Positions 36,620-46,167 of a stretch of 64,000 nt of DNA are shown here, in pieces. This stretch comes from JAOAPG01 sp963791575 (lineage in GTDB: Bacteria > Acidobacteriota > Terriglobia > Terriglobales > Acidobacteriaceae), in contig CAWBSY010000006.1 of assembly GCA_963791575.1 (NCBI GenBank), positions 62,001-126,000 of the forward strand, written 5' to 3'. Numbering within the stretch: the stretch's first letter is position 1; each line of letters opens with the position of its first letter. The notes beneath the pieces were generated by a model, which saw nothing but the letters and a program-made list of their open reading frames with translations, ran no database searches and was not told where the DNA came from. Made by a program: the position numbers and the translations under genes.

Positions 36620-37762
36620 ATGCATACTCTCCGCTCCATTCGTTCGCTGATGTTCGCAGTCGCATTGCTGGCTATTCCGGCCACATCATTCGGTGGGGTT
36701 TTTGTCTCCATTACCGTTGCACCGCCCGCCCTGCCTGTTTACACGCAGCCTCTTTGCCCCGGTGACGGATATATATGGACACCCGGCTACTGGGCCTATG
36801 GTGACGAAGGCTATTACTGGGTACCCGGCACGTGGGTCATGGCGCCGCAACCAGGCTTCCTTTGGACTCCCGGGTATTGGGGATGGGGTGGCGGAGTCTA
36901 CGCCTGGCACGGCGGTTATTGGGGTCCTCACATCGGCTTCTATGGCGGAGTGAATTATGGCTTCGGATACATCGGACATGGTTATGAAGGCGGTTATTGG
37001 GATCATGGCCGCTTCGCCTACAATCGCACCGTAAACAACGTGAACATCACAAACGTACATGTGTACAACAAGACCGTAATCAATAACGTAACTGTAAATC
37101 GCGTGAGTTATAACGGCGGAGCTGGAGGGATAGCCGATCGGCCGCGACCGGAAGAAGAAAGAGCTGGGCGGGAACGTCACATTGATCGTACCGAGGTCCA
37201 GGCTCAACATGAACACGCCGCCGGCGGTAATCGCGAATTACTGGCGTCAGTGAATCACGGACGTCCAGCTATTGCCGCCACCGCGCGACCCGGTGAGTTC
37301 AGCGGTCATAATGTAGTAGCCGCCAGAGCAGCGGGTGCACCTTACCGTGGGGAATCCGCTTCCAATCGAGGAGCGACGCCACGGGCAAATAACTCCGTTC
37401 CGCGGCCGGGTAATCGTTCCGAAAATAACAACTCTCGGTCAGAAAACACGGCGCGCAATAATTCTTCGCCTCGCGACAATTCTCCATCGCGAAACAATGT
37501 ACCTCGTCCGCCGAATAACTCAGCGAGACAAAACGCGCCCCGAGAGAGCGCACCGCAGCGACAGAATAATCCGCGTCCGCAAAATGCAACGCGACAGGCG
37601 AACCAACCTCGTCAGAATGCACCCCGTCAGGAGCCGAGGCAGGAGAGTGCACGCGCACAGAACGCACCACGCCAGCAAAATGCGCCTCGTCAACAGAGCG
37701 CACCTCGTCCGGAGCGCGAGTCCAAACCGTCGGGCGGGCATGAAGAGCAGCCTCACCGCTGA
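36620..37762 (+). CDS. YXWGXW-repeat secreted protein with Arg/Asn/Pro/Gln-rich tail
   Basis: 380 residues from ATG 36620 (AAAGGAAA upstream), with a signal peptide (SLMFAVALLAIPATSFGG). Residues ~30-140 carry aromatic repeats of the YXWGXW type (IWTPGYWAYG, YWVPGTWV, LWTPGYWGWG, WHGGYWGPH). A region with NVNITNVHVYNKTVINNVTV follows. The last ~130 residues are low-complexity: Asn, Arg, Pro, Gln and Ser with repeated NAPRQ and SAPR units. The aromatic repeat is a known but uncharacterised envelope motif. The basic, disordered tail could bind polyanions or extracellular DNA. That is inference. Confidence 0.8.
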   Translation: MHTLRSIRSLMFAVALLAIPATSFGGVFVSITVAPPALPVYTQPLCPGDGYIWTPGYWAYGDEGYYWVPGTWVMAPQPGFLWTPGYWGWGGGVYAWHGGYWGPHIGFYGGVNYGFGYIGHGYEGGYWDHGRFAYNRTVNNVNITNVHVYNKTVINNVTVNRVSYNGGAGGIADRPRPEEERAGRERHIDRTEVQAQHEHAAGGNRELLASVNHGRPAIAATARPGEFSGHNVVAARAAGAPYRGESASNRGATPRANNSVPRPGNRSENNNSRSENTARNNSSPRDNSPSRNNVPRPPNNSARQNAPRESAPQRQNNPRPQNATRQANQPRQNAPRQEPRQESARAQNAPRQQNAPRQQSAPRPERESKPSGGHEEQPHR

Positions 37763-37781
37763 GCAACAACTCTGATAATTT

Positions 37782-37822
37782 CAGCGGCTCCCTGTAACCT
37801 ATCGGAGCCGCTGATTTCTTTT
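37782..37822 (+). terminator. Intrinsic terminator after the YXWGXW gene
   Basis: CAGCGGCTCC (37782-37791) pairs with GGAGCCGCTG (37804-37813) around a 12-base loop and is followed by ATTTCTTTT. It starts 20 bases after the stop codon. Confidence 0.88.
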
Positions 37823-37976
37823 ACGCTGATTCCTTCTAATTTCTACGAACATAAAATCTAAACTTACCATCTGCCTCTGACGACATTGTGCGATAATCAC
37901 TCCGTTAAAAATTTGTCATCATCCAAGCTTGTGGTTGCGCAAGCTTTTGGATTGAGTTTCGGAGGATAAGTCTCGA

Positions 37977-39338
37977 ATGGCCAACAATTCATGGACGCGG
38001 CGTCGTTTTATGCAAATCGGAACTGGAACTGTAGCAGCCGGGGCAGCGGCGAAAGTCACGCTTTTGGAACCCCGTCCCTTATGGGGTTTTGCTCAAACCG
38101 TGGCACCGAGCGATACCGTACGTTTCGCCTCCATTGGTACGGGAGTTAGAGGGTGCGAACTGCTTGAAGCATCACTTCGCGTGCCGGGCTTCGAGTGCGT
38201 TGCCGCGTGCGACCTCTACGACTCCCGCCACACTGCCGCCCAGGAAGCCGTTAAAAAAAACATACCTACCACTCGCAACTACAAAGAAATTCTTGATCGC
38301 AAAGACATCGACGCTGTCATTATCGCCGTCACCGACCACCAGCATCGCAAAGTTTTTGTGGACGCATGTGCAGCTGGCAAAGACATCTATTGCGAAAAGC
38401 CCATGTCGCATACCGTAGACGACGGATTTGCCATGGTCGAGGCGGCGCAAAAAGCCAACCGCATGATCCAGATCGGAAGCCAGCGCGTCAGTTCGATTCT
38501 CTACGCTAAAGCGAAAGAGTTTTACGACTCCGGCAAACTCGGCGACGTATACGCTATTGACGCCCACTGGGATCGCAACAGCGCGAGCGGCGCCTGGGTC
38601 TATCCGATTCCTCCAGATGCAAACGAGCAGACCATCGACTGGAACGCGTTTCTCGACGGCGCACCGAAGCGTGCGTTTGATCCCGTTCGTTTCTTCCGCT
38701 GGAGATGCTTCACCGACTACGGAGAAGGCTTAGCCGGCGACTTGTTTGTTCATTTGATTTCCGGAATTCATTTCATCACTGGCACAAACGCAGTGGCCCA
38801 ACGCGCGCAAACGGCCGGCGGCCTTTTCCGCTGGAAAGATGGCCGCGAATTCCCCGACCTGATCGAGACCGCCTACGACTATCCAAATTTCCGCGTCACC
38901 GTCCGCTGCAACCTCAACAACGAAGGCGGAGAGTTCATCGCCTTCTACGGCACCAAAGGCACGCTGATCATCAAAGACACAACCGTAACCTTCACTCCGC
39001 AGGACACTCGCCCGCAGCCCGAGAGCTATTCGATCTATGGATGGCCCATGCAACTACGAAATGCATACCTGGAGAAGTGGCAGGCCGATCATCCGCTGCC
39101 ACTTCCCTTGCACGTTAAAGTGGACGAACAAGCCGAGAGTTATGCGTTGCCGAAAACCTACAACGAAATCGCCGACCATCAAGCCAATTTCTGCAACGCT
39201 GTGCGCACCCGTAAGAAGGCGGTAGAAAACGAAGAATTCGGCAACAACGCCGCCATCGGATGTCACTTGGCCAACTACGCCTATTTCAATAAGACAATAG
39301 CAACCTGGGACCCAGTAGCAAAGAAGATCAAGGGATAA
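37977..39338 (+). CDS. Tat-exported Gfo/Idh/MocA-family oxidoreductase
   Basis: 453 residues. A twin-arginine signal (TRRRFMQIGTGTVAAGAAA) starts the protein, so it is exported folded with its cofactor. The Rossmann part has VRFASIGTGVRGCELLEAS for NAD(P), VIIAVTDHQHRK and the family's EKP motif (YCEKPMSHTVDDG). The C-terminal domain (about 185-400) has DAHWDRNSASGAWVYPIPPD and GEGLAGDLFVHLISGIHF. Family members oxidise or reduce sugars and sugar derivatives. It is a single-gene unit; substrate unknown. The long C-terminal domain is usual for Planctomycetes/Acidobacteria-type members. Confidence 0.92.
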   Translation: MANNSWTRRRFMQIGTGTVAAGAAAKVTLLEPRPLWGFAQTVAPSDTVRFASIGTGVRGCELLEASLRVPGFECVAACDLYDSRHTAAQEAVKKNIPTTRNYKEILDRKDIDAVIIAVTDHQHRKVFVDACAAGKDIYCEKPMSHTVDDGFAMVEAAQKANRMIQIGSQRVSSILYAKAKEFYDSGKLGDVYAIDAHWDRNSASGAWVYPIPPDANEQTIDWNAFLDGAPKRAFDPVRFFRWRCFTDYGEGLAGDLFVHLISGIHFITGTNAVAQRAQTAGGLFRWKDGREFPDLIETAYDYPNFRVTVRCNLNNEGGEFIAFYGTKGTLIIKDTTVTFTPQDTRPQPESYSIYGWPMQLRNAYLEKWQADHPLPLPLHVKVDEQAESYALPKTYNEIADHQANFCNAVRTRKKAVENEEFGNNAAIGCHLANYAYFNKTIATWDPVAKKIKG

Positions 39339-39496
39339 AAAAACAGGCGGTAGCGCGAGTAGTTTCGTGGTTACAAAATCAGCTGGGCTGCCCCCTCGTT
39401 GTGTTCTCTGCAAGGGTAGGATTTCGCCTGATCCAATTTTGAGACAAGTGCGTAAGCTCGCGAAATTTTGGTACTCCGATAGAAACTTGTTACGCT

Positions 39497-39694
39497 ATGG
39501 GTATGACTTTATCCATGACTGAGCGGGTCCAGGAGTTGCGGAAAGAAATAGCCAACATCAGCCAGGAGAGTAGCGACTTCCTGCGGCGCGGTCGGAAAGA
39601 CTCATTCAGCCAAGGCGAGCAAGAGCGACGAGTGCAGAGATTGCAGGAGATCAAGGAAGAGTTGACGTCCTTGACCGCGTGGAAAGAATTGTGA
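39497..39694 (+). CDS. Small coiled-coil hypothetical protein
   Basis: 65 residues, highly charged and helical (ERVQELRKEIANISQESSDF, then EQERRVQRLQEIKEELTSLT). No signal or membrane segment. Starts at 39497 or at in-frame ATGs 39503/39515. I do not recognise a family. The heptad-like spacing of Leu and Ile suggests a coiled coil. It converges on the GerW-like gene with 23 bp between stops. Confidence 0.6.
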   Translation: MGMTLSMTERVQELRKEIANISQESSDFLRRGRKDSFSQGEQERRVQRLQEIKEELTSLTAWKEL

Positions 39695-39717
39695 GTCTAC
39701 GTAGATGAGAATTCCCA

Positions 39718-40068
39718 TCAACGACTTCTACGCTTCCCCAGCCATACGCCGAGACCAATTCCCGCCAGCAAAACGCCAGCCAGCTTTCTTCTGTCCGTAA
39801 TCGGCACGAATCGGGTCCGCTGATCGCTAATCTCGATAACCCCCACCGGAAAAGCTCGCGCTCCGCCACCACCGCCTCCGCCCTCACCTCGGGCACTGCT
39901 GTCGCCCACGCCTCCAGTGCCTGCACCTGCGCCGTAGCCATACATTATTTTCGCCACTGGGATGATGGTCTTTCCATGGGCCGAAATAGGTTCTCCATAA
40001 ATGGCCTTTACATTTGCTTGACTGAGAATACTTTCCTTCAGGGATTGCAGGAGAGCCAGGCTGCTCAT
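39718..40068 (-). CDS. GerW/YtfJ-family protein
   Basis: 116 residues. The conserved core is VKAIYGEPISAHGKTIIPVA followed by KIMYGYGAGAG and a Gly-rich loop, then ARAFPVGVIEISD. These are the marks of the GerW/YtfJ family, first named from Bacillus spore germination but found in many non-sporing bacteria. A C-terminal hydrophobic stretch (LAGVLLAGIGLGVWLG) may anchor it. A clear AGGAGTTTCC site is just upstream of the ATG. Its role outside spores is not established. Confidence 0.85.
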   Translation of the reverse strand: MSSLALLQSLKESILSQANVKAIYGEPISAHGKTIIPVAKIMYGYGAGAGTGGVGDSSARGEGGGGGGGARAFPVGVIEISDQRTRFVPITDRRKLAGVLLAGIGLGVWLGKRRSR

Positions 40069-40345
40069 AGGAAACTCCTTCAGAAATTATTATCCTACGT
40101 ACGCGAAGAAGCAGGGAGAACTCTGAATTGGTTTCGACCACACGAGACATAAAATGCTCGGGCCTATGAACATACTTGCAGTTCGCAGATGTGCAGGGAG
40201 AACACACCGGTTGGCATGTCATGGGTCGAGGACTACCTTAGCCCTTAATCAGGTAGCAGCGATGGTATCCGCGTCCGCATGCCTTGGCATGAGGGGCTGT
40301 CATCGAACCGTATTGAGTGAATGCAAACTAATGATGCGGAAGAAA

Positions 40346-40421
<76 letters not shown>

Positions 40422-40631
40422 TGTGGCGGGACTTACGTTCGATTTCCATAATATCATTCACGCGGCGAGAGTGAAAACCTTGTTGTTGAAATATCGCGTC
40501 GGAGGTGTTAAGCAGCTGCTTAGGCCGGGTCCGCGCCTTCCCTGCCTACCGTCTCTTGTAGTTTAGAATTGAAGTTCGCATTTATTCTCATCAAATCTAT
40601 ATTGAAGACAGAAGGAATCCCAAGACATCGC

Positions 40632-43584
40632 ATGATGACCGGCTCTGAAATTCGGCGTAAATTTCTGGACTATTTTGTTCGGCAGGGACACAAAGAGGTC
40701 CACTCATCTTCGCTTGTGCCGGCGAATGATCCTACTCTGCTTTTTACCAATGCGGGGATGAACCAGTTCAAGGATGTCTTTCTTGGCCTTGAAAAGCGTG
40801 ACTACAACCGGGCCACCACTTCGCAGAAGTGCGTTCGTGCGGGCGGCAAGCATAACGACCTCGAAAATGTCGGCTTCACCAATCGTCATCACACGTTTTT
40901 CGAGATGCTGGGGAATTTCAGCTTCGGTGATTACTTCAAAAAGGATGCGATTGCCTATGCGTGGGAGCTGCTGACCTCGCCTGAGTGGTTTGGCATTCCG
41001 AAAGACAAGCTCTATATCACGATTTTCAAAGGCGAGAACGGCGTGCCGCGCGATGCCGAGGCTTACGACTTGTGGATCGCTCAAGGTGTGCCCAAGGATC
41101 GGATTTACGAGCTGGGAGCGAAGGACAATTTCTGGCAGATGGGAGATACCGGTCCGTGCGGCCCATGCAGCGAGATTCATTACGACATGGGAGTGATCGC
41201 GTCCGATCAAGGGCATACGGATTGCGAATTCGGCTGCGACTGCGGACGGTATGTCGAAATTTGGAATCTGGTGTTCATGCAGTTCGACCGTGATGCCAGT
41301 GGGAAGCTGAATCCATTGCCGAAGCCGTCGATTGATACGGGAGCGGGATTGGAGCGGCTGGCTGCGGTGCTGCAAGGAGTGGTGTCGAATTACGACACGG
41401 ATTTGTTTGTGCCGTTGATTGAGAAGGCGGCAGAGTTGACGGGAACTGCGAGATCGGCATCCACGCGGACGGGCGAGACGCCCGTCTCTACATCGACTGG
41501 AGAGGGTCAAGCTAATGTAGTGGCGGGCGTCCTCGCCCGTCAGGCCGAGCAAGGCTCGGCTGGACAGCCGGGGGCGGCTGTCCCTACGCGTTCAACGTCG
41601 GCGGCGTCATTGCGGGTGATCGCGGATCATTCGCGAGCGGCAACATTTCTTGATTTCAGATGGAGTGCTGCCGTCGAATGAAGGGCGCGGCTATGTACTG
41701 CGAAAGATTATTCGAAGGGCGATCACGCACGGAAGATTGTTGGGGCAGGAGAAGCCGTTTCTGAATGAGATGGTTTTTGCGGTGCGTGATCTGATGCAGG
41801 ATGCATATCCGGAGTTGAACGAGACAGTCGACCGCGTTTCGAAGGTCGATATTGTCGGAGGAGATAAGATTTGCCCATACAATGGAAGACGGCCTCGCGA
41901 GATTAGAGCCTCTAATCAAAGCCGCCCAACAATCTATAGATTTGTGGTCTGACGACCGAGCTTCGGAACCATACTCGAGAAGATTCCTCTGCGCCAAGAA
42001 TTTCGCGAACGGAGGAACCGAGTTCGTTCAGGAAACATTCTCAGAGTCCTCCTTGGGGAGAAAGCATTTCATCTTTACGACACTTTCGGGCTGCCTCTCG
42101 GATTTCATTGCAAGATGCGTGCTCGAGATCAGGGTGTCGAATTCGATCAATGCTGAGTTTCGATCGTGCAATGGACGGAGCAGCGCGAGCGTGCTCGCGC
42201 TTCTTGGAAAGGGGCGGCCAAGCAGACTGCCAACCCTGCTTACCAGCAGCTTCCTAAATCTACATTCGAAGGCTATCGGCAGACTCGATCCGAGAATTGC
42301 GAAGTTCTTGCCATCATTCACAACGGACAAGGCGCGCAGGAACTCAAGCCTGGCGACAGCGGCGAGATCATTCTCGATCACACTCCGTTCTACGCCGAAT
42401 CCGGCGGCCAGGTTGGGGATCGTGGATGGCTTTACAGCGACGATCACAACACCATCGTTGCTGAAGTGAAGGGCTGCTATTCTCCAATTCAGGGCGTGCG
42501 AGCTCATCAGGTTTAATACCCCACCCTCGCAAAGAACGGGAATGGCGCATCTCGGATTGGCGACAAAGTTGATGCAGTAGTCGATCTCGCTATTCGCGAA
42601 TCGACTATGCGCAATCACACGGCGACGCATCTTCTGCAAGCGGGGCTGCGCGAAGTTCTGGGCAAGCACGTCAAGCAGGCAGGGTCGCTGGTCGCTCCGA
42701 ATCATCTGCGCTTTGACTTCTCGCACTTTACTGGCGTCGCAGATGAAGAGTTGCAGGACATCGAAGACCTCATCAACAAAGAAGTTCTGCGTAATCAGAA
42801 AGTCGAAGTTATTCCTGACGTGCCCATCGATGTGGCCATCAACGAATATCACGCCATGGCTTTATTTGGTGAAAAGTATGGCGACCGTGTGCGCGTTATC
42901 AAGATTGGCGACTTCTCAACCGAACTTTGCGGAGGCACGCACACGGGCGCTACCGGCGAAATCGGATTGATCAAGATTTTGAAAGAAGGCAGCGTATCGT
43001 CCGGAGTGCGGCGAATTGAAGCAGTCACCGGAGAAGGGTCATTGCGGCATTTCCAGAAAGATCATCAGCTAGAAAACGTGGTCGCCACGCTTACGACCCG
43101 AGAGGCCGAAGCATCCCCGGCACAGGCACTGAAATCCGAACTCGACAAGAGAGACGCAGAGATCAAGCGCCTTACGCGCGAACTCGATCAGGCACGCATG
43201 AAGTCAGCTTCGTCGACGGTCGCTTCAGTGACGGACAAAATTAAAGATGTGCGCGGCATCAAAGTCTTGGCGCATCGAGTCGATAACCTCGAACGCGGAC
43301 AGATGCGGACGCTGGTCGATCAGCTTCGCGATAAAGTTGGCTCTGGCGTGGTGGTGCTGGGTTCTGCAAACGACGGAAATGTGTCATTGATTGTTGGAGT
43401 GACCAAAGACCTTACCAGCCGTGTGCAGGCAGGGAAAGTCATTGGCCCAATCGCACAGAAAGTTGGCGGCAAAGGCGGAGGGCGTCCTGATCTGGCGGAA
43501 GCGGGCGGGAAAGATCCAGGAGCGCTCGATGCGGCGTTGGGCGAGGCTTACGGAGTAGTGGAGGGACTGCTTGCATCATCTTAA
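40632..43584 (+). CDS. alaS: Alanyl-tRNA synthetase, reading frame broken at several points
   Basis: The start (MMTGSEIRRKFLDYFVRQGH) through about 41645 gives the catalytic core: TSQKCVRAGGKHNDLENVG, GDTGPCGPCSEIHYD, FMQFDR and DTGAGLERLA. An extra T near 41648 (ATTTCTTGATT) moves the frame to LISDGVLPSNEGRGYVLRKI. Another extra base near 41850 moves it again to SEEIRFAHTMEDGLARLE. From about 42050 to 42190 several single extra bases are needed to read GEKAFHLYDTFGLPL and the helix before ARASWKG. An in-frame TAA lies at 42514. From 42607 the editing (HTATHLLQ), Zn (ELCGGTHTGATG) and C-Ala domains read cleanly to 43584. AlaRS is essential, so read error is likelier than decay. A hairpin-rich insert lies at about 41455-41600. 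Confidence 0.85.
41455..41600 (+). repeat. In-frame cluster of four palindromic hairpins inside alaS
   Basis: About 145 bp absent from ordinary AlaRS between AAELTG and SLRVIADHSRA. It contains four perfect inverted repeats in a row: 41468-41486 (GACGGGCG/CGCCCGTC), 41524-41539 (CGGGCG/CGCCCG), 41544-41560 (GCCGAGC/GCTCGGC) and 41562-41583 (GGACAGCCG/CGGCTGTCC). The reading frame stays open across all of them (Ala/Gly/Thr-rich residues). Packed hairpins of this kind look like small mobile palindromic elements. Confidence 0.7.
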
Positions 43585-43604
43585 ACCTGCGTCACCTGAG
43601 AACC

Positions 43605-43991
43605 TCATTCCCCGGATGCCACTATTATCCAAAACGTTAGTGATCCGATCGCGCAAATAGGCGCATGCCAACGGAGCGAGTTCGATCTCCAAACACCTCC
43701 AACGCCAGTAATGATCGCCCCAAGAGAAAGAAAAGCTCCGAGCCGGAAAATCTTGAGAAGCAGCGGATCATAAAATGGAAAGTGGTGGACCTGGGCATAC
43801 CCTATCGAGGAAACTGCGAGCAAGGCGGATGCAGAAGCGAGAATGAATCCGAGCAGAGAGAGAATTGAGAAGACCGTTCGTATTTTCGGAAGTCTTACCC
43901 ATCGTGTCCAGCCCCACATTAGCAGGAGCGGCCACACAACATAGATGATAAAGATTAAGAAAACTCCAAAGATCATTTTCATCGGAAGCAC
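43605..43991 (-). CDS. Four-helix membrane protein, unknown
   Basis: 128 residues with four hydrophobic segments (about 6-25, 40-62, 82-100, 108-125). Short motifs: VVWPLLLMWGWTRWVRLPKI and SLRWHAPICAIGSLTFWI. It starts at ATG 43989-43991 or 43980-43982. The gene converges on alaS with 20 bp between stops. I do not recognise a family. Confidence 0.7.
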   Translation of the reverse strand: MLPMKMIFGVFLIFIIYVVWPLLLMWGWTRWVRLPKIRTVFSILSLLGFILASASALLAVSSIGYAQVHHFPFYDPLLLKIFRLGAFLSLGAIITGVGGVWRSNSLRWHAPICAIGSLTFWIIVASGE

Positions 43992-44085
43992 TTCATTGGA
44001 AATGTTTCGAATTGATTGTACCTTTAGCGACGCTGGGCAGGCTTACGGAGTGGATTGCTGGGCTCACAATAAATTCGCGTCTCTA

Positions 44086-44116
44086 TTGACATAGCTATCT
44101 AAAATGGCTATTTTAG
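44086..44116 (+). promoter_or_regulatory. Promoter with overlapping operator of the toxin-antitoxin pair
   Basis: A perfect TTGACA (44086-44091) and TATTTT (44109-44114) are 17 bases apart, placing the transcription start at about 44121, the A of the antitoxin ATG. The mRNA would be leaderless. A perfect inverted repeat CTAAAAT-GGCT-ATTTTAG (44099-44116) covers the -10 box, the position expected for antitoxin autorepression. Confidence 0.75.
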
Positions 44117-44120
44117 GTCT

Positions 44121-44366
44121 ATGCAGTTCAGCGTGTCTGATGCCAAGAACAAGTTACCGGAGATCATTAAAGCGGTTGAAGACGGCGAAGCCGTGACCAT
44201 CTGCCGCAGGGGTGTGCCTGTGGTGGATATTGTGCGCACTAAGGAATCTTCCGGCAAAAAGCGGACTCTTGGAACGCTGAAAGGCAAACTTCAAGTGCTT
44301 GATCCGGATTGGTGGAAGCCAATGACGGACAAAGAAGCGGAAGATTTTATCGCCGGACGCGGGTAA
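44121..44366 (+). CDS. Type II antitoxin, Phd/YefM family
   Basis: 81 residues. The N-terminal DNA-binding fold MQFSVSDAKNKLPEIIKAVE followed by GEAVTICRRGVPVVDIV is the Phd/YefM signature. The C-terminal part (DPDWWKPMTDKEAEDFIAGR) is the toxin-wrapping tail. The toxin gene begins nine bases after the stop. It should neutralise the PIN toxin and repress its own promoter through the palindrome on the -10 box. Confidence 0.92.
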   Translation: MQFSVSDAKNKLPEIIKAVEDGEAVTICRRGVPVVDIVRTKESSGKKRTLGTLKGKLQVLDPDWWKPMTDKEAEDFIAGRG

Positions 44367-44375
44367 GGAAAAAAT

Positions 44376-44756
44376 GTGCGCCTGCTTCTGGATACGGCAA
44401 TTCTGATTTATGCAGTTGAATCCCCCGAGCGGCTAAGTAAGCGCGCGGCCTCTGCTCTAACAAATCCAGGAAATATTCTCGAACTCAGTGTCATTTCCCT
44501 GGCCGAGATCGCCATCAAAGCATCTTTGGGCAAGTTGAGGCTCTCCGCAGCAATTGTGCATCAGGCGGTTGAGGATCTTGGCATCCGTGTCCTCCCTTAT
44601 ACTGCCGATCACGCATTTTGTCTTTTTGACTTGCCGCGGCACCACGGCGACCCATTTGATCGGCAAATCATTGCGCAGGCTTTATCAGAGGAAATTCCCG
44701 TCGTGAGTTCGGACGAAAAGTTTTATCTTTATAGAGGGTTAAAGGTTATTTGGTGA
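44376..44756 (+). CDS. Type II toxin, VapC-like PIN-domain ribonuclease
   Basis: 126 residues from GTG 44376. PIN-domain acids: Asp in RLLLDTAILIYAVESP, Glu in SVISLAEIAIKASLGKL and the Asp pair in HHGDPFDRQIIAQAL, with VVSSDEKFYLYRGLKVI at the end. These acids bind the metal ions for RNA cleavage. Classical VapC toxins cut initiator tRNA or rRNA, but this variant belongs to the PilT-type (with Phd antitoxin). The target is unknown. Confidence 0.92.
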   Translation: MRLLLDTAILIYAVESPERLSKRAASALTNPGNILELSVISLAEIAIKASLGKLRLSAAIVHQAVEDLGIRVLPYTADHAFCLFDLPRHHGDPFDRQIIAQALSEEIPVVSSDEKFYLYRGLKVIW

Positions 44757-44884
44757 GGCCGTTCCAAATAGAATCTTGCGCCAGGGTAGGGGTCCTTCGG
44801 TTTGTCCTCGTTGCGTAAGCGCAACTGATTCGGAATGCATAGGTCCTCGCTCTGCTCAGGATGACAGTTTTTTGGGGAAAATAG

Positions 44885-46009
44885 CTAGCTTCTCCATCGC
44901 AGCACAACCGGCCCGGCCATGGGATGCTTCATCTCTTCGCCGGTTCGTTTTGATTCCAGATAGGCTGCCTTCAACTCGAAGTACCACTTTGCCGGACGGT
45001 CCGCATCGTCAATCAACATCAGATGCGGATTGTGTTTTAATCCTTCGGCCTGATCTTCCATCGTCTGCCGGTCTTGTTCTACAAATTTTCCAAACACATA
45101 TTTGAGCAGCTCGGGCGCAAAAGGAAACCAGCGAAACAGATTCCACGCTGCTACTACATCGATGCGGCAACGATTGCGCGTGATCGGCGTCACCGTCGTT
45201 AGAGAAGAAAACCAGTACTTCCCTGCCCGAATGGTTTCATAACGCATATTCGGCAGCACGAAATCAATAGTGGTCGTGATCGACTCGGCATCGGCGTATA
45301 GACGCAAAAGTTTGTAAGGAGCGCTGTTGGAACTTGGCGTATGCGCACTCATGCGAAAGCCGTAAGGAATCGGCTCGAAGTTTTTTTGCTTTTCGTGAAT
45401 GCTGTGACGACTTCTCCACCACCATGCTTGATGAACGAACGGACCGTGCGCGGGATCCATTAGTCCAATAATGCCGTGGTCGACGGTGACGGGCATCTCG
45501 GCGGTAAGGTGCGCGATTTTGAATTTGCCGCTGAACGTTGGAACACGTGGCACGGGCACGCTGGGTTCGACCACCTTGCTGAACCCGGCCCCTGCGGCTT
45601 CGGCTCGGGGACGAAAACCCAAATATAGTTGTCGTGTTCTTCGCAGGCGTAACTGCCGGCGTAGATGCGATCGACTTTAAGTTTTTGATCGGCGGTCAGT
45701 GAGGGGATGAGCTGGCATTGTCCAGCTATGCGCGTCAAACTTCCAGCCGTGATAGCTGCACTCCAGTTGCTTCCCATCGAACCGTCCGCAAGAGAGCGGC
45801 ATACCGCGATGGGGACAGGCATCGTGCATCACAAAAGCTCGGCCCTGAGCGTCGCGGCCGAGGACAAGAGGCATTTCCAGCAGCGTGGCCTTATGCAGCC
45901 GACTTCGGGTGACCTGCTCGCTGGGCAAGGCTCGATACCAGAAACCAAATAACATCAAGGGGTTAGGCGTCTGGCGCTCTGGAATTTCGTTGCCTGTCAT
46001 CGTTTCCAT
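44885..46009 (-). CDS. Rieske [2Fe-2S] oxygenase (PaO/VanA-like), frame broken twice
   Basis: From ATG 46007-46009 (METMTGNEIPERQTPNPLML) the Rieske domain carries both cluster motifs: CPHRG (Cys, His) and CSYHGW (Cys, His). After GWKFDAHS an extra base near 45724 moves the frame to GQCQLIPSLTADQKLKVDR and ends with IWVFVPEPKPQGP. A second shift near 45585-45592 (GGGGCCGGG run) leads to the catalytic domain (FSKVVEPSVPVPRVPTF through 44885), with the mononuclear-iron region DHGIIGLMDPAHGPFVHQAW. Family members hydroxylate or demethylate aromatics or tetrapyrroles using a reductase partner, which is absent here. Length (~370 residues when joined) is normal. Confidence 0.82.
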
Positions 46010-46167
46010 CTGCAGCGACAAAGGCAGGCTACCACAGCCCCAAAGTCCGGCCCGCACCGCGGCCAGAAAAATCAGGTGCACTACTGATTCTTTGTCAAGC
46101 AACTCTGACCTAACCAGAGTGAATCGTATGCGTTGCGCCGAAATCCTTTCTGTTCCCGGAGCCTCCC

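Noticed and set aside
42028..42852. Long minus-strand open frame (274 codons) opposite alaS
   Set aside because: It is a shadow of the alaS C-terminal region and encodes no known motif.
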